Assembly: GCA_023402275.1 (NCBI GenBank)
Contig: JAEXCH010000002.1
Span: 1-64,000, forward strand
Direction of reading: 5' to 3'
Source of the DNA: Methanobacteriota archaeon
GTDB lineage: Archaea; Thermoplasmatota; Thermoplasmata; Methanomassiliicoccales; Methanomethylophilaceae
DNA length: 64,000 bases
Made by a program: the position numbers and the translations under genes. The notes beneath the pieces were generated by a model. It searched no databases, had not been told where the DNA came from, and saw only the letters and a list, made by a program, of their open reading frames with translations. Positions 25,421 to 34,096 of this stretch are shown here, piece by piece. Position 1 is the first letter of the stretch, and each line of letters starts with the position of its first letter.

Positions 25421-26611
25421 ATGAGCGAAGTCATCAGAAAAAGATACCTTGAACAACTAAAGAAGTTCAAGGATAGGAAGGAATTTGTAAAGATCATAAC
25501 AGGTGTCAGAAGATGTGGTAAATCCACACTCATGAAACAATTCAGAGATCACTTACTGTCCACAGGTATCAGTGAGAGGAATATCGTCTATGCGAACTTT
25601 GAATCGAATGAATTCTCCAATATCAATGATCGATCCTCTTTGTTCGCTCTGATGTCCTCGCTCGGGACCAAGGAAAGAGTGTACATACTCCTTGACGAGG
25701 TACAATATGTAAGGGAGTGGGAACTTGCGGTGGCATCTGCACTTGTGGACCTTGATGCGGACATATACATAACCGGCTCCAATGCTTATCTGCTATCATC
25801 AGATCTATCGACATATCTTGCAGGAAGACACATCGAGATATCCATGTTCCCGCTATCGTTCAAAGAATATCTGGAACTCAATGATGTCAAGGATCGCCAT
25901 ACAGAGTTCAACAGATACCTTCACAGGGGAGGATTTCCTGTTATTGATGGATCAATGGACGACGAAAGTGCAATGATCATCCTCAGAGGGATATATTCCG
26001 ACATAGTGGTCAAGGAAATAACATACAGGGACAAGATACACAATGGTTCGCTGCTTGAACGTGTCGTTGGGTTCGTTATGACCAATACCGGGAACCTTGT
26101 ATCACCTAATTCGATATCAAAGGTCCTGAACACCAAGAACAGTTCTACCATAGATACCTACTTGTCATTGCTGGCCCAATCGTTCATAGTCTACAAAGCA
26201 GAAAGATATGATCTCAGGAACAAGCAGATGCTTCGCTCTCAGGCAAAATACTATTCAGTGGACACGGGGATGTGCAATTCCTTATTGGGATCCTCCATCT
26301 CAGACACAGGAAGGTTGTTGGAGAACGTTGTATTCCTAGAATTATTGAGAAGAGGGTATGATGTCAAGATAGGTACTCATGGTGAAAAGGAATTGGATTT
26401 CACCGCCACAAAGGGCAACGAAGTAAAACACATACAAGTAACAGAATCATTGGTCGGAGAAGAGACCCGTAACAGAGAATTGTCCTCTTTTGAACTATTG
26501 AAGGACAATTATGAGAAACTCATATTATCTCTGGATCGTGTACCCGATGGTTCATTCAACGGAATAAAACATATCAATGCCATAGATTGGTTGCTTGATG
26601 ACGGAATGTGA
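25421..26611 (+). CDS. AAA ATPase with DUF4143-like C-terminal domain
   Basis: 396 residues. N-terminal ATPase domain: Walker A GVRRCGKST (about 29-37) and Walker B VYILLDEVQYV. Middle part with ITGSNAYLLSSDLSTYLAGR (sensor region) and FPLSFKEYLEL. C-terminal DUF4143-type part with GRLLENVVFLELLRRGYDV and EKELDFTATKGNEVKHIQV, the restriction-nuclease-like core (D and Q/K positions) of this family. Such proteins are common and scattered in archaea; their function is unknown. I chose the ATG at 25421 because the TATA box at 25381-25391 puts the transcript start near 25412, downstream of an ATG at 25397. The repeat array upstream suggests tight control. Confidence 0.83.
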   Translation: MSEVIRKRYLEQLKKFKDRKEFVKIITGVRRCGKSTLMKQFRDHLLSTGISERNIVYANFESNEFSNINDRSSLFALMSSLGTKERVYILLDEVQYVREWELAVASALVDLDADIYITGSNAYLLSSDLSTYLAGRHIEISMFPLSFKEYLELNDVKDRHTEFNRYLHRGGFPVIDGSMDDESAMIILRGIYSDIVVKEITYRDKIHNGSLLERVVGFVMTNTGNLVSPNSISKVLNTKNSSTIDTYLSLLAQSFIVYKAERYDLRNKQMLRSQAKYYSVDTGMCNSLLGSSISDTGRLLENVVFLELLRRGYDVKIGTHGEKELDFTATKGNEVKHIQVTESLVGEETRNRELSSFELLKDNYEKLILSLDRVPDGSFNGIKHINAIDWLLDDGM

Positions 26612-26613
26612 TC

Positions 26614-26763
26614 TCAATCTGTCTCAAGATCCTTCCTCAATTCTTCCAGTATCTCTTCGAGATAACATTCCCTGCCCTCATCCTTACACTCCTCATATTC
26701 CTTGAGAAGTATGGCATACATCTCCCTTTTAGACAGGGCCACTATATTTTCCTCGGTCAACAC
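26614..26763 (-). CDS. Tiny acidic protein, function unknown
   Basis: A 49-codon frame starting with GTG and preceded by AGGTGA five to six nt upstream. The product (VLTEENIVALSKREMYAILL... ending LRKDLETD) is strongly amphipathic, Glu/Lys/Leu-rich with two Cys, and would form one or two helices. It ends 2 bp from the convergent ATPase stop and otherwise fills the gap to mtnP. Its codon pattern (G/C third positions, AGG/ATA use) resembles neighbouring genes. I do not recognise a family. Confidence 0.5.
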   Translation of the reverse strand: MLTEENIVALSKREMYAILLKEYEECKDEGRECYLEEILEELRKDLETD

Positions 26764-26816
26764 ATCACCTTGCTCAGATGTTACGTGAACATCTTACTAA
26801 TATCAAAACATTGTTC

Positions 26817-26826
26817 TTTTATATCC
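26817..26826 (+). promoter_or_regulatory. TATA box of the mtnP-hypF-cobT operon
   Basis: TTTTATATCC is centred 25 bp upstream of the mtnP ATG, predicting leaderless transcription of the four-gene operon. Confidence 0.55.
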
Positions 26827-26845
26827 TTATTAGAATCACATTGTC

Positions 26846-27622
26846 ATGCCCAAGATCGCAATAATCGGAGGTACGGGAATATACAATCCTGACTCCTTCG
26901 AGACAATAGAGACCGTTTTCCCCGATACACCGTACGGCAAACCTTCTGATGAGATAATGATAGGAAGGATAGCCGACATCGAAGTGGCATTCCTGTTCAG
27001 ACACGGAAGGTCTCACCAGCATCCTCCGTCGGCTGTACCGTACAGGGCCAATATGTGGGCCTTGAAAGAGCTGGGATGCGAGTACATAATATCCGCATGT
27101 GCAGTAGGTTCACTTCAGATAGAATATGCCCCGGGAGATCTGGTCATACCGGATCAATTCATAGATTTCACAAAAAAGAGGGATTATACCTTCTTCGATG
27201 ACAAGACCGTTCACATATCTATGCCTGATCCATTCTGCAACTACCTGAATCGCATATTCTTTGAAACAGCGAAGGAGATGGGGATCAAACATCACCTTGG
27301 AGGTACCTATGTCTGTATCGAAGGTCCAAGATTCTCCACAAGAGCTGAAAGCAATATGTTCAGGCAGTTCGGGGACATAATCGGAATGACCGTTGTCCCT
27401 GAATGCCAATTGGCAAGGGAACTCGGAATGTGTTACTGCAGTCTTGCCACCATCACAGATTACGACGTATGGCATGAGGAGGACGTCAGCATAGATATGG
27501 TGGTCAAGACAATGAACGAGTGTCTTGCAAAGGTGTTGATGCTCCTCGAACTCGGACTTCCGAAGATCAAGACGTCGGACTGCGGTTGCATCGATGCTGC
27601 AAAAGGCTGCGGTGCCATCTGA
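26846..27622 (+). CDS. mtnP: S-methyl-5'-thioadenosine phosphorylase (or related purine nucleoside phosphorylase)
   Basis: Phosphorolyses methylthioadenosine to adenine and methylthioribose phosphate. 258 residues with MPKIAIIGGTGIYNPDSF, FRHGRSHQHPPSAVPYRANM (phosphate and ribose site), YVCIEGPRFSTRAES and GMTVVPECQLARELGMCY, standard for MTAP/PNP family II. The C terminus is Cys-rich (SDCGCIDAAKGCGAI), as in several archaeal family members. Substrate range (MTA, inosine or methylthioinosine) cannot be fixed by eye. First gene of the operon with hypF five bp downstream. Confidence 0.88.
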   Translation: MPKIAIIGGTGIYNPDSFETIETVFPDTPYGKPSDEIMIGRIADIEVAFLFRHGRSHQHPPSAVPYRANMWALKELGCEYIISACAVGSLQIEYAPGDLVIPDQFIDFTKKRDYTFFDDKTVHISMPDPFCNYLNRIFFETAKEMGIKHHLGGTYVCIEGPRFSTRAESNMFRQFGDIIGMTVVPECQLARELGMCYCSLATITDYDVWHEEDVSIDMVVKTMNECLAKVLMLLELGLPKIKTSDCGCIDAAKGCGAI

Positions 27623-27627
27623 ATAGT

Positions 27628-29787
27628 ATGCGCATAATAATGCGTGGTACTGTTCAGGGCGTGGGTTTCAGACCCGCAGTTTACAGAACAGCTACTAAAC
27701 TGGGCCTTTCTGGCAACGTTTGGAACGATGGTTCAGATGTAATCATCGATATCGATGACGGAGAGAGATTCCTCAAGGACTTTTTGAATGATCTCCCACC
27801 GCTTGCAAGTATAGAGGACATTGAGAGAATTGATTTGCCATTCAATGGTAACGGTGGATTCTCCATAGTTCGGTCTAGGTCCGGCAGTTCAGGTGTTTCG
27901 ATCCCCACCGATCTTGCCATGTGCAACGATTGTTTGAAGGACCTTACCATTGGAAGAAGAAAGGATTATCCTTTCACATCATGTACGAATTGCGGACCCA
28001 GATTCACACTCCTATCAAAATTACCATATGACAGATCATCCACCGCAATGTCCACATTCGACATGTGCCCGGATTGCAGAAGGGAGTATGATGATCCTGA
28101 GAACAGAAGATTCCACCACCAGACCATATGTTGCGAAAGGTGTGGTCCATCCTATCGTCTCATTGATGATCAAGGGATCACAATCGACGGAGACCCCATA
28201 TCAACATTCGGAAACTTACTCAGAGATGGGAAGATCGGGATAATAAAAAGTTGGGGCGGTATGCATATATGCTGTACTCTTGACAATATAGCCAGAATGA
28301 GAAAATGGTACAAGAGGGAACAGAAACCTTTTGCGATAATGGTCCGGGATCAGGATTCACTCAAAGGATATTGTGAACCCAATGATGATGAATTGAAAGA
28401 GATAACATCTCCTCATAGACCGATAGTCCTTGTTAAAAAGGTGGATACCGAGATCACTGAACTGATATCGCCGGGTTTGGACAGCATTGGTGTATTCCTT
28501 CCATACTCTGGGATCCAACATATGATCTTCGGATCGATAGATGAGGATGCTTTGGTCATGACCTCTGCCAATGTTCCCGGCGAACCTATGATACTTGAGG
28601 ATCGGGATATAATGGGACTGGGAGCCGATGCTTATCTGCTCCATAACCAACCGATAGTCAATCGTGCTGACGACAGCGTCCTCAGGATGTACGGTGGGAC
28701 ATATTTCCTAAGGAGATCCAGAGGGCATATCCCCTCTTACCTGAGCATAGGATTATCAGGGGAGGCCGTCTCACTCGGAGCCCAGGAGAACCTTACCGGT
28801 TCTGTTGCGAAGAACGGACGGATCTATCCCACGCAGCACATAGGTAACGGAGAAGGATTGGGAGTTGTTGAATATCTTGAGGATGCGGTCAGAACACAGA
28901 TGGGATTCTTGGATTGCTTCCCTGATGCGATCGCAGTTGACCTACATCCCGGATATATCAACAGAGGCCTTGGAAAGAGATTAGCAGAGGAATTCGATTC
29001 AGAACTGGTCGAAGTACAACATCATTGGGCACACGCCGCATCCTTGCTTGTTGAAGAGAATAAGCATGACATCGTAGCCTTGACTCTGGACGGCAGCGGG
29101 CATGGTACAGATGATACCGTCTGGGGTGGAGAGGTCCTGTCTGCCGACCTTTCAGGATTCAAAAGGGTGGCACATCTGGAAGAGATCCCATTACTGGGAT
29201 CGGAAAAGGCACTATACGATCTTAGAAGACTTAAATTCGCGATCGATGTAAAGAACGGCTCGGAGAACTCGGATTTCAACGACACTGAATCCTCAATTCT
29301 AAGGAAGATGATGTATAAGAGTGTAGAATGTACCTCGATGGGAAGACTGCTTGATGCCTTATCGTATACCTTGGGAGTATGTTCATACAGAACATATGAC
29401 GGAGAACCGGCGATGAAACTGGAACCCTTACTTGCATCAGGCAAGCTCATACCTGGTTTCGAGACCGAGATTATCGGAGATACCATAAAAACAGCGGATC
29501 TCTTCTCAAGGATAGATAATAGCCAGAGACCTGCAGATATAGCATATTCCATTGTCTACAATGTTATGAGATGTTTGACGGAAAGTGCCATCTATGCCGC
29601 TGATGAGAATGGCATAGGTTCTATAGGGATCACAGGCGGAGTTTCATATAATTCTGTGATCTGTGATATGTTCAAGGAAATGGCCGGTAACTCAGGACAT
29701 GAGTTAATATTCCATCGTAACATACCTAACGGTGACGGTGGCATATCTGTCGGACAGGCCGCCGTAGCCCTTAAGAGGATACAATGA
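27628..29787 (+). CDS. hypF: Carbamoyltransferase HypF, [NiFe]-hydrogenase maturation
   Basis: Makes the thiocarboxamide on HypE that becomes the cyanide ligand of [NiFe] hydrogenases. About 719 residues with all domains: acylphosphatase (1-85; MRGTVQGVGFRPAVYR), two zinc-finger motifs (CNDC...CTNCGPRF and CPDC...CCERCGP), YrdC-like domain (about 175-370; KSWGGMHICC, SANVPGEPM) and a Kae1-like C-terminal domain (VQHHWAHAASLL, ALTLDGSGHGTDDTVWGGE, GITGGVSYNSV). I start at 27628 (MRIIMRGTVQ) because longer frames overlap mtnP and lack homology. The stop overlaps the next ATG (ATGA). It implies that the genome encodes [NiFe] hydrogenases. Confidence 0.95.
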   Translation: MRIIMRGTVQGVGFRPAVYRTATKLGLSGNVWNDGSDVIIDIDDGERFLKDFLNDLPPLASIEDIERIDLPFNGNGGFSIVRSRSGSSGVSIPTDLAMCNDCLKDLTIGRRKDYPFTSCTNCGPRFTLLSKLPYDRSSTAMSTFDMCPDCRREYDDPENRRFHHQTICCERCGPSYRLIDDQGITIDGDPISTFGNLLRDGKIGIIKSWGGMHICCTLDNIARMRKWYKREQKPFAIMVRDQDSLKGYCEPNDDELKEITSPHRPIVLVKKVDTEITELISPGLDSIGVFLPYSGIQHMIFGSIDEDALVMTSANVPGEPMILEDRDIMGLGADAYLLHNQPIVNRADDSVLRMYGGTYFLRRSRGHIPSYLSIGLSGEAVSLGAQENLTGSVAKNGRIYPTQHIGNGEGLGVVEYLEDAVRTQMGFLDCFPDAIAVDLHPGYINRGLGKRLAEEFDSELVEVQHHWAHAASLLVEENKHDIVALTLDGSGHGTDDTVWGGEVLSADLSGFKRVAHLEEIPLLGSEKALYDLRRLKFAIDVKNGSENSDFNDTESSILRKMMYKSVECTSMGRLLDALSYTLGVCSYRTYDGEPAMKLEPLLASGKLIPGFETEIIGDTIKTADLFSRIDNSQRPADIAYSIVYNVMRCLTESAIYAADENGIGSIGITGGVSYNSVICDMFKEMAGNSGHELIFHRNIPNGDGGISVGQAAVALKRIQ

Positions 29788-30785
29788 AAAACACATTATT
29801 CGTTCTTCTGGACGGTATGGAAGATGACCCTCATCCGTTACTTGGCAACAAGAAACCCTATGAAGTGGCAAAGATGCCTTTCATGTATCAGAAGGCACCT
29901 CATAAGATGTTCACCACCGGCAGAGGATACACGCATCTTTTCCTGAACGAGTTCTTCACAGGTCATCCTCCTGAGATATCGAGAGCTGTCCTTGAGGCCA
30001 TGGGTCTTGGAATGGATGTGTCGGAAGGAAGGACCGCATACAGACTCAGCCCGGCAAAGCTAGGGGATGGGATGATCAAATGGTCATATCATGCACACGA
30101 ATTCTGTGATGAACTCATTCCTATAATGATGTCAAATCTTAACATTCTTGAGAAGTACGACCCGGAGATCAGATTCTTCTTGAACGGAAGAGCGATACTG
30201 ACAATGGAATGCGACGACATACCTGATCTTCCTGCACCTCCCAATGATGCTCCATTCAAAGAGGTACCTGGGGACCTGGGTAAGTTTGTAATGAAGGTCG
30301 CCGAGGAAATGAACGGCATAACGGATTACCCCTGGGGATGCGGCAGGATGGGACACCAATACCCTCCTTTCGATCTTGTCAAGGAAATGACGACCATATC
30401 CGATAGCCCTACGGCGTTAGGGGTTGCGGCCTCCTTAGGCCATAGAATACATTTGATAGAAGATGTTGAGGATAGATTCCCTATCGCAAGGGATGCATTG
30501 GAAATGGGGAACGTTTTCCTGCATATCGACGAGATAGATGAGTACAGCCACCAAAAGGACCCATACAAGAAGATAGAGATCTTGGAAAGGACCGATCGTC
30601 TGATGTCAGAATATTTCCATGATTCCCAACGCATCATCTACTTCGTAGACCATGGAACATCGTGCGTTACAGGGGAACACATAATTATGAACGTTCCATT
30701 CTGGACGAATATAGAGACTGGAAAGTCCGAAGGAGAGTTGGTACCTCTTGACGAGGTCGTACCTCTGCTTATGGGAACAAGGTGA
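29784..30785 (+). CDS. Alkaline-phosphatase-superfamily protein related to archaeal phosphoglycerate mutase
   Basis: 333 residues. The N terminus (FVLLDGMEDDPHPLLGNKKPYEVAKMP) matches the start of archaeal cofactor-independent phosphoglycerate mutase (ApgM). The C-terminal metal motifs HIDEIDEYSHQKDP and FVDHGTS fit the superfamily. It is shorter than ApgM (about 400) and lacks a clear GSD-type nucleophile motif; the corresponding place reads TTGRGYTHLFLNEFFTGHPP. The substrate is therefore uncertain. It is coupled to hypF (ATGA) and followed 4 bp later by cobT, so a role in cofactor metabolism is possible. Confidence 0.6.
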   Translation: MKNTLFVLLDGMEDDPHPLLGNKKPYEVAKMPFMYQKAPHKMFTTGRGYTHLFLNEFFTGHPPEISRAVLEAMGLGMDVSEGRTAYRLSPAKLGDGMIKWSYHAHEFCDELIPIMMSNLNILEKYDPEIRFFLNGRAILTMECDDIPDLPAPPNDAPFKEVPGDLGKFVMKVAEEMNGITDYPWGCGRMGHQYPPFDLVKEMTTISDSPTALGVAASLGHRIHLIEDVEDRFPIARDALEMGNVFLHIDEIDEYSHQKDPYKKIEILERTDRLMSEYFHDSQRIIYFVDHGTSCVTGEHIIMNVPFWTNIETGKSEGELVPLDEVVPLLMGTR

Positions 30786-30789
30786 TTAA

Positions 30790-31902
30790 ATGACCGATAT
30801 GGAACTTCCGCCATCACTGAGCATACACGGCAATGAAAAGATAGCAAAGGACATACTGTCCAGAATATGGGGAAAGAAGGGGGTCTTCACCTGTACGGTC
30901 GCAAACACACTCACATCCACCCTTCCCGGGATATCCGATGCCGGAGATACCCCAGAACTGACGATGTTCACTCCTGCAGCCGATGCTGAACTTCTGGTCC
31001 TTGGACGGACAGTCTGTATGGATGGGATACCGATAAATCCCGGAGGCATACCAACCCCCGCAACACTGACCAAGGCCGCATTGGAGATCTCTGATATGCC
31101 TTTCTTCATAGTTAATGGAGGGAGCAAGATCGTCCCTAATGTTCCATGCATAGAGATGGGTGGAGAATGCGGCAACTACGTAACATCAGGGAAAGCGGTC
31201 TCAAACGTCAGAGGTGTGTTCGATTACGGAGTGATACTGGGAGAGATGCTGTCACATGGTTCTGACTATGTCGTTGTCAGCGAAAGCTGCGCAGGTGGGA
31301 CCACAACAGCATTGGCCGTACTTCTTGCCATGGGCATTGTGAAAGAGAATCTAGTGAGCAGCAGTTCACCCAACAATCCAAGGGAATTGAAGATGAACAC
31401 CGTCATGCAGGGACTGAAAGCTGCCGGGATCGGAATAGGCGATCTTGCGAATGACCCTCTTAAGGCAATAGAATGTGTCGGAGACCCAATGATGCCCGCC
31501 AATGTGGGAATAATAATTGGTGCAGCCAAGCATGTACCGGTCATTGTCGGTGGCGGAACCCAGATGGCCGCTGTCATCGCTGCTGCGGTAAGATTGGATC
31601 CAAGCATCGTAGGCAACATATTCCAAGGAACAACAAGATGGTTGATGGAGGATCCAAACTCCAACATGGCAAAGATGATGGATGCCATATCTCCAGATGT
31701 TCCGATAGTCTATGTCAACATGGACTACTCGAAAAGTCCATTCGAAGGCCTCCAGGCCTATGAATGGGGATATATCAAAGAAGGTGTAGGATGCGGTGGA
31801 GCATCGGTAGCATCGATAATACAGAGTTCGGGGAAGGTCACATGTAAGGATCTCTTGGACAAGGTGCATGAGATCTATCGGAAGATAATGAATTTCGATT
31901 GA
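30790..31902 (+). CDS. cobT: Nicotinate mononucleotide-dependent phosphoribosyltransferase, CobT-like (archaeal type)
   Basis: Forms alpha-ribazole phosphate, the lower-ligand nucleotide of cobalamins. 370 residues of the archaeal CobT-related family (TIGR00303 type): SGISDAGDTPELTMFTPAADAE near the start, VSESCAGGTTTALAVLLAMG, HVPVIVGGGTQMAAV, and a Gly-rich C-terminal GCGGASVASIIQ. It lies on the plus strand, converging on the minus-strand cob operon and supplying the step that operon lacks. A strong inverted repeat at the convergence acts as terminator. Confidence 0.88.
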   Translation: MTDMELPPSLSIHGNEKIAKDILSRIWGKKGVFTCTVANTLTSTLPGISDAGDTPELTMFTPAADAELLVLGRTVCMDGIPINPGGIPTPATLTKAALEISDMPFFIVNGGSKIVPNVPCIEMGGECGNYVTSGKAVSNVRGVFDYGVILGEMLSHGSDYVVVSESCAGGTTTALAVLLAMGIVKENLVSSSSPNNPRELKMNTVMQGLKAAGIGIGDLANDPLKAIECVGDPMMPANVGIIIGAAKHVPVIVGGGTQMAAVIAAAVRLDPSIVGNIFQGTTRWLMEDPNSNMAKMMDAISPDVPIVYVNMDYSKSPFEGLQAYEWGYIKEGVGCGGASVASIIQSSGKVTCKDLLDKVHEIYRKIMNFD

Positions 31903-31935
31903 ATCCGGATATCCTGCGCATGATACCCGGATTCA
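31900..31935. terminator. Bidirectional hairpin between convergent cobT and cobY
   Basis: The 14-nt arms TGAATCCGGATATC (31900-31913) and GATACCCGGATTCA (31922-31935) pair with one A-C mismatch around an 8-nt loop. The left arm begins with the cobT stop codon. The position between two convergent genes makes it a good bidirectional terminator or RNA-end stabiliser. Confidence 0.75.
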
Positions 31936-31948
31936 GGCATTTTCTGAC

Positions 31949-32551
31949 CTATTCGACTATCTTCCTCGCTTGATCCAGTTCTTCCTGCGTATTAACATTT
32001 ACAGCGAATTCCTGGCAATCGGTCTCATAGAAGAACTCCTGAAGATAATCTCCCCTCAGTGTCTTCTCCCTATCCATTATTGTGACACCGGAGACCACCC
32101 ATTGCGAACCGTAGTGGTCTCTGGTGTAAGATGGTTTGATATTGAGTTTTTCGAGTGCAGCTATATCAACTATCGCTATCAGGGATTCCATTCGATCCTC
32201 TTCAAAGGAGTCGATGAATTTATCGATCTCCTCTGTTGATATGAATGGAAGATCCGAAGGGCAGGTCAGAACGAATTTTCCTTCGAGGACCTCAAAGGAT
32301 TCATGAAGATCTTCCATGAAATCCTCTCCAGAGGTCATTATCGTTTCTATCCCTATCTCATTCAGATACTTCTCTGTCTCAGGAGTGTTGTCGCTTACCG
32401 ATACTAGGATCCTGTCTATGTTATCGGAGGCGGAGAGTGCATCGACCACTCTCTTTACAACGGGTCTGCCACCTATGATCTGCATGGGTTTCTCTATACC
32501 ACATGCTCCCATACGGGTGCCTTTCCCTCCTGCATTGATAAGTGCCTGCAT
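31949..32551 (-). CDS. cobY: GTP:adenosylcobinamide-phosphate guanylyltransferase
   Basis: Activates adenosylcobinamide phosphate to the GDP form; CobY is the archaeal replacement of CobU. 200 residues with the nucleotidyltransferase signature MQALINAGGKGTRMG, EKPMQIIGGRPVVKRV and CPSDLPFIS. It is the last gene of the long cobalamin operon, 6 bp after cobS. It stops at TAG, the only TAG among the complete genes here. Reading through it would add about 37 codons across the terminator and into antisense cobT, so I take it as a true stop. Confidence 0.93.
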   Translation of the reverse strand: MQALINAGGKGTRMGACGIEKPMQIIGGRPVVKRVVDALSASDNIDRILVSVSDNTPETEKYLNEIGIETIMTSGEDFMEDLHESFEVLEGKFVLTCPSDLPFISTEEIDKFIDSFEEDRMESLIAIVDIAALEKLNIKPSYTRDHYGSQWVVSGVTIMDREKTLRGDYLQEFFYETDCQEFAVNVNTQEELDQARKIVE

Positions 32552-32557
32552 ATATCC

Positions 32558-34096
32558 TCAAAGAACAATGGTGTAGCTGAATATCACTATCACCGATATC
32601 AGTATCACCAGGACCCTTGATATCTCATTTGTTGCACCTAGGACATCACCATTGACAAATCCGAACCTTGTATTCGAAAGATATGCCATGAACCATCCGA
32701 TCAGTATGGATACACCGGCGGATATTCCCACTATCAAGAATATCGATGGTATCAGTCTTGATGCAAATATTCCGAAATCAACGAAGGCGGTGACAACGAG
32801 GCCCATTATGAGGAATCCTGCCAAAGCCAATATCACTGATATCACTGATGATACCATCAATGTCTGTATATTGGTCTTGCCTACCTGATCGCCTGCCATT
32901 CCTGTTCCAGGTTCACCGAATGCAGCAGCAGATACCATTGCATTCTTTGCGAAGACCTCCATCGTGACCACGACCAATATCGCCCCTAGTGTCAAACCTA
33001 TGTTGTTCAATCCGAAGATGGCGGCTATCGTCACAATCAGAGCTACTCCGAGACCTCCTGCGCCGATGGCAGTATCCTTTAGTGCTCTGATACGGTCCTC
33101 TTTTGTTCCGCTTACTATCATTCCGTCCCCGAAATCGACAAGACCGTCAAAGTGCAGGAATTTGGTCAGAATGTATATCGTTGCGAACACTGCGATCGTT
33201 GCGAACACGCCTGCATTGATCTCAAAGAACAGATACCCTATGAGGGCCGCTATTATACCGATGATGAAACCTACTACCGGTGCTACGTAGAATCGGTAGT
33301 TGAAGGCACTTATCTCCTTCTCTCCAACATTCAGTTTTATTATTGTGAAGAAGGAGATCGCACCCTTTATCGCATCAACTATGCTGTTGGATGTTGTATT
33401 CTTTTTGTTCGGCTGCTCACTTTCCACAGGGCGGTCATCATATGGTTCGGATCTTGGTTGATATGACATCTGATCCGCATCATTCTCCGGCGGTCTGCTC
33501 TCTGTTGAAGCACCTACTACAACAGGAACGGGTTCCACAGGTGTTGCACCGATCGGTTCTCTGTTCACGGGTGTTGCGCCAATAGGTTCGTATCGTACTG
33601 GTTCTGTGAACTGGTACGGTTCATCCTTGGGTTCAGGTTCCGCTTTGGTCTCAGGGACCTCTGCGGTAACAGGCTCTACGTTCTGTTCTACCGGACTCTG
33701 AACATCCTCTTGTGTTGGTTGTACTTTGGGCTCGTTACCGGTTTCCGGATTTTGCCCCGGCCTGATCTTGAAATCAGCCGCATTCAATTTCCTGATGACT
33801 CTGGGCTCAGTTCTCCTGGAGCCTACCGGCTCTTCCTCAGGAGTTGTCCCTTCTGATGTAACAGAAGGTTCATTCGACGATGCCAATGCATCTGCGGATC
33901 CGGTATCTTGTACCGCATCCTGCCCATCCATCCCTTGACCCCCGGTTTGCATAGCAACCTCAGGCCCATCCTGTCGTTGGTCGACTTCCTCCGTTACCGG
34001 ATACTCATCGCCCAACTGGTCATTAGTTTCGTTTGGCATTGGTACCGACTCTGAACGTACTAAAGAGAATATAATATCTCTCTTAAGGACGGCCAT
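32558..34096 (-). CDS. cobS: Cobalamin (5'-phosphate) synthase with long acidic N-terminal extension
   Basis: Joins adenosylcobinamide-GDP and alpha-ribazole phosphate in the membrane. The C-terminal about 275 residues are a normal CobS: AIKGAISFFTIIKLNVGEKE, FLHFDGLVDFGDGM, SGTKEDRIRALKDTAIGAGG, and about seven hydrophobic segments. The first about 230 residues are unusual: Glu/Pro/Gln-rich, predicted disordered, with a short direct repeat REPIGATPV/YEPIGATPV and RKLNAADFKIRPGQNP. The ATG at 34096 overlaps cbiS by 14 bp; an ATG at 34039 (MPNETNDQ) is a good alternative, since an AT-rich TATA-like ATATTATATTC lies between them. The tail may tether partner enzymes. Confidence 0.9.
   Translation of the reverse strand: MAVLKRDIIFSLVRSESVPMPNETNDQLGDEYPVTEEVDQRQDGPEVAMQTGGQGMDGQDAVQDTGSADALASSNEPSVTSEGTTPEEEPVGSRRTEPRVIRKLNAADFKIRPGQNPETGNEPKVQPTQEDVQSPVEQNVEPVTAEVPETKAEPEPKDEPYQFTEPVRYEPIGATPVNREPIGATPVEPVPVVVGASTESRPPENDADQMSYQPRSEPYDDRPVESEQPNKKNTTSNSIVDAIKGAISFFTIIKLNVGEKEISAFNYRFYVAPVVGFIIGIIAALIGYLFFEINAGVFATIAVFATIYILTKFLHFDGLVDFGDGMIVSGTKEDRIRALKDTAIGAGGLGVALIVTIAAIFGLNNIGLTLGAILVVVTMEVFAKNAMVSAAAFGEPGTGMAGDQVGKTNIQTLMVSSVISVILALAGFLIMGLVVTAFVDFGIFASRLIPSIFLIVGISAGVSILIGWFMAYLSNTRFGFVNGDVLGATNEISRVLVILISVIVIFSYTIVL

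Noticed and set aside
28790..29787. hypF C-terminal part as a separate Kae1/OSGEP gene
   Set aside because: The frame is continuous from the acylphosphatase domain onwards and the domain order is that of HypF.
31900..31951. Pyrrolysine read-through at the cobY TAG
   Set aside because: Read-through would add about 37 residues across a terminator hairpin and into antisense cobT with no protein-like character; the protein is already full family length.
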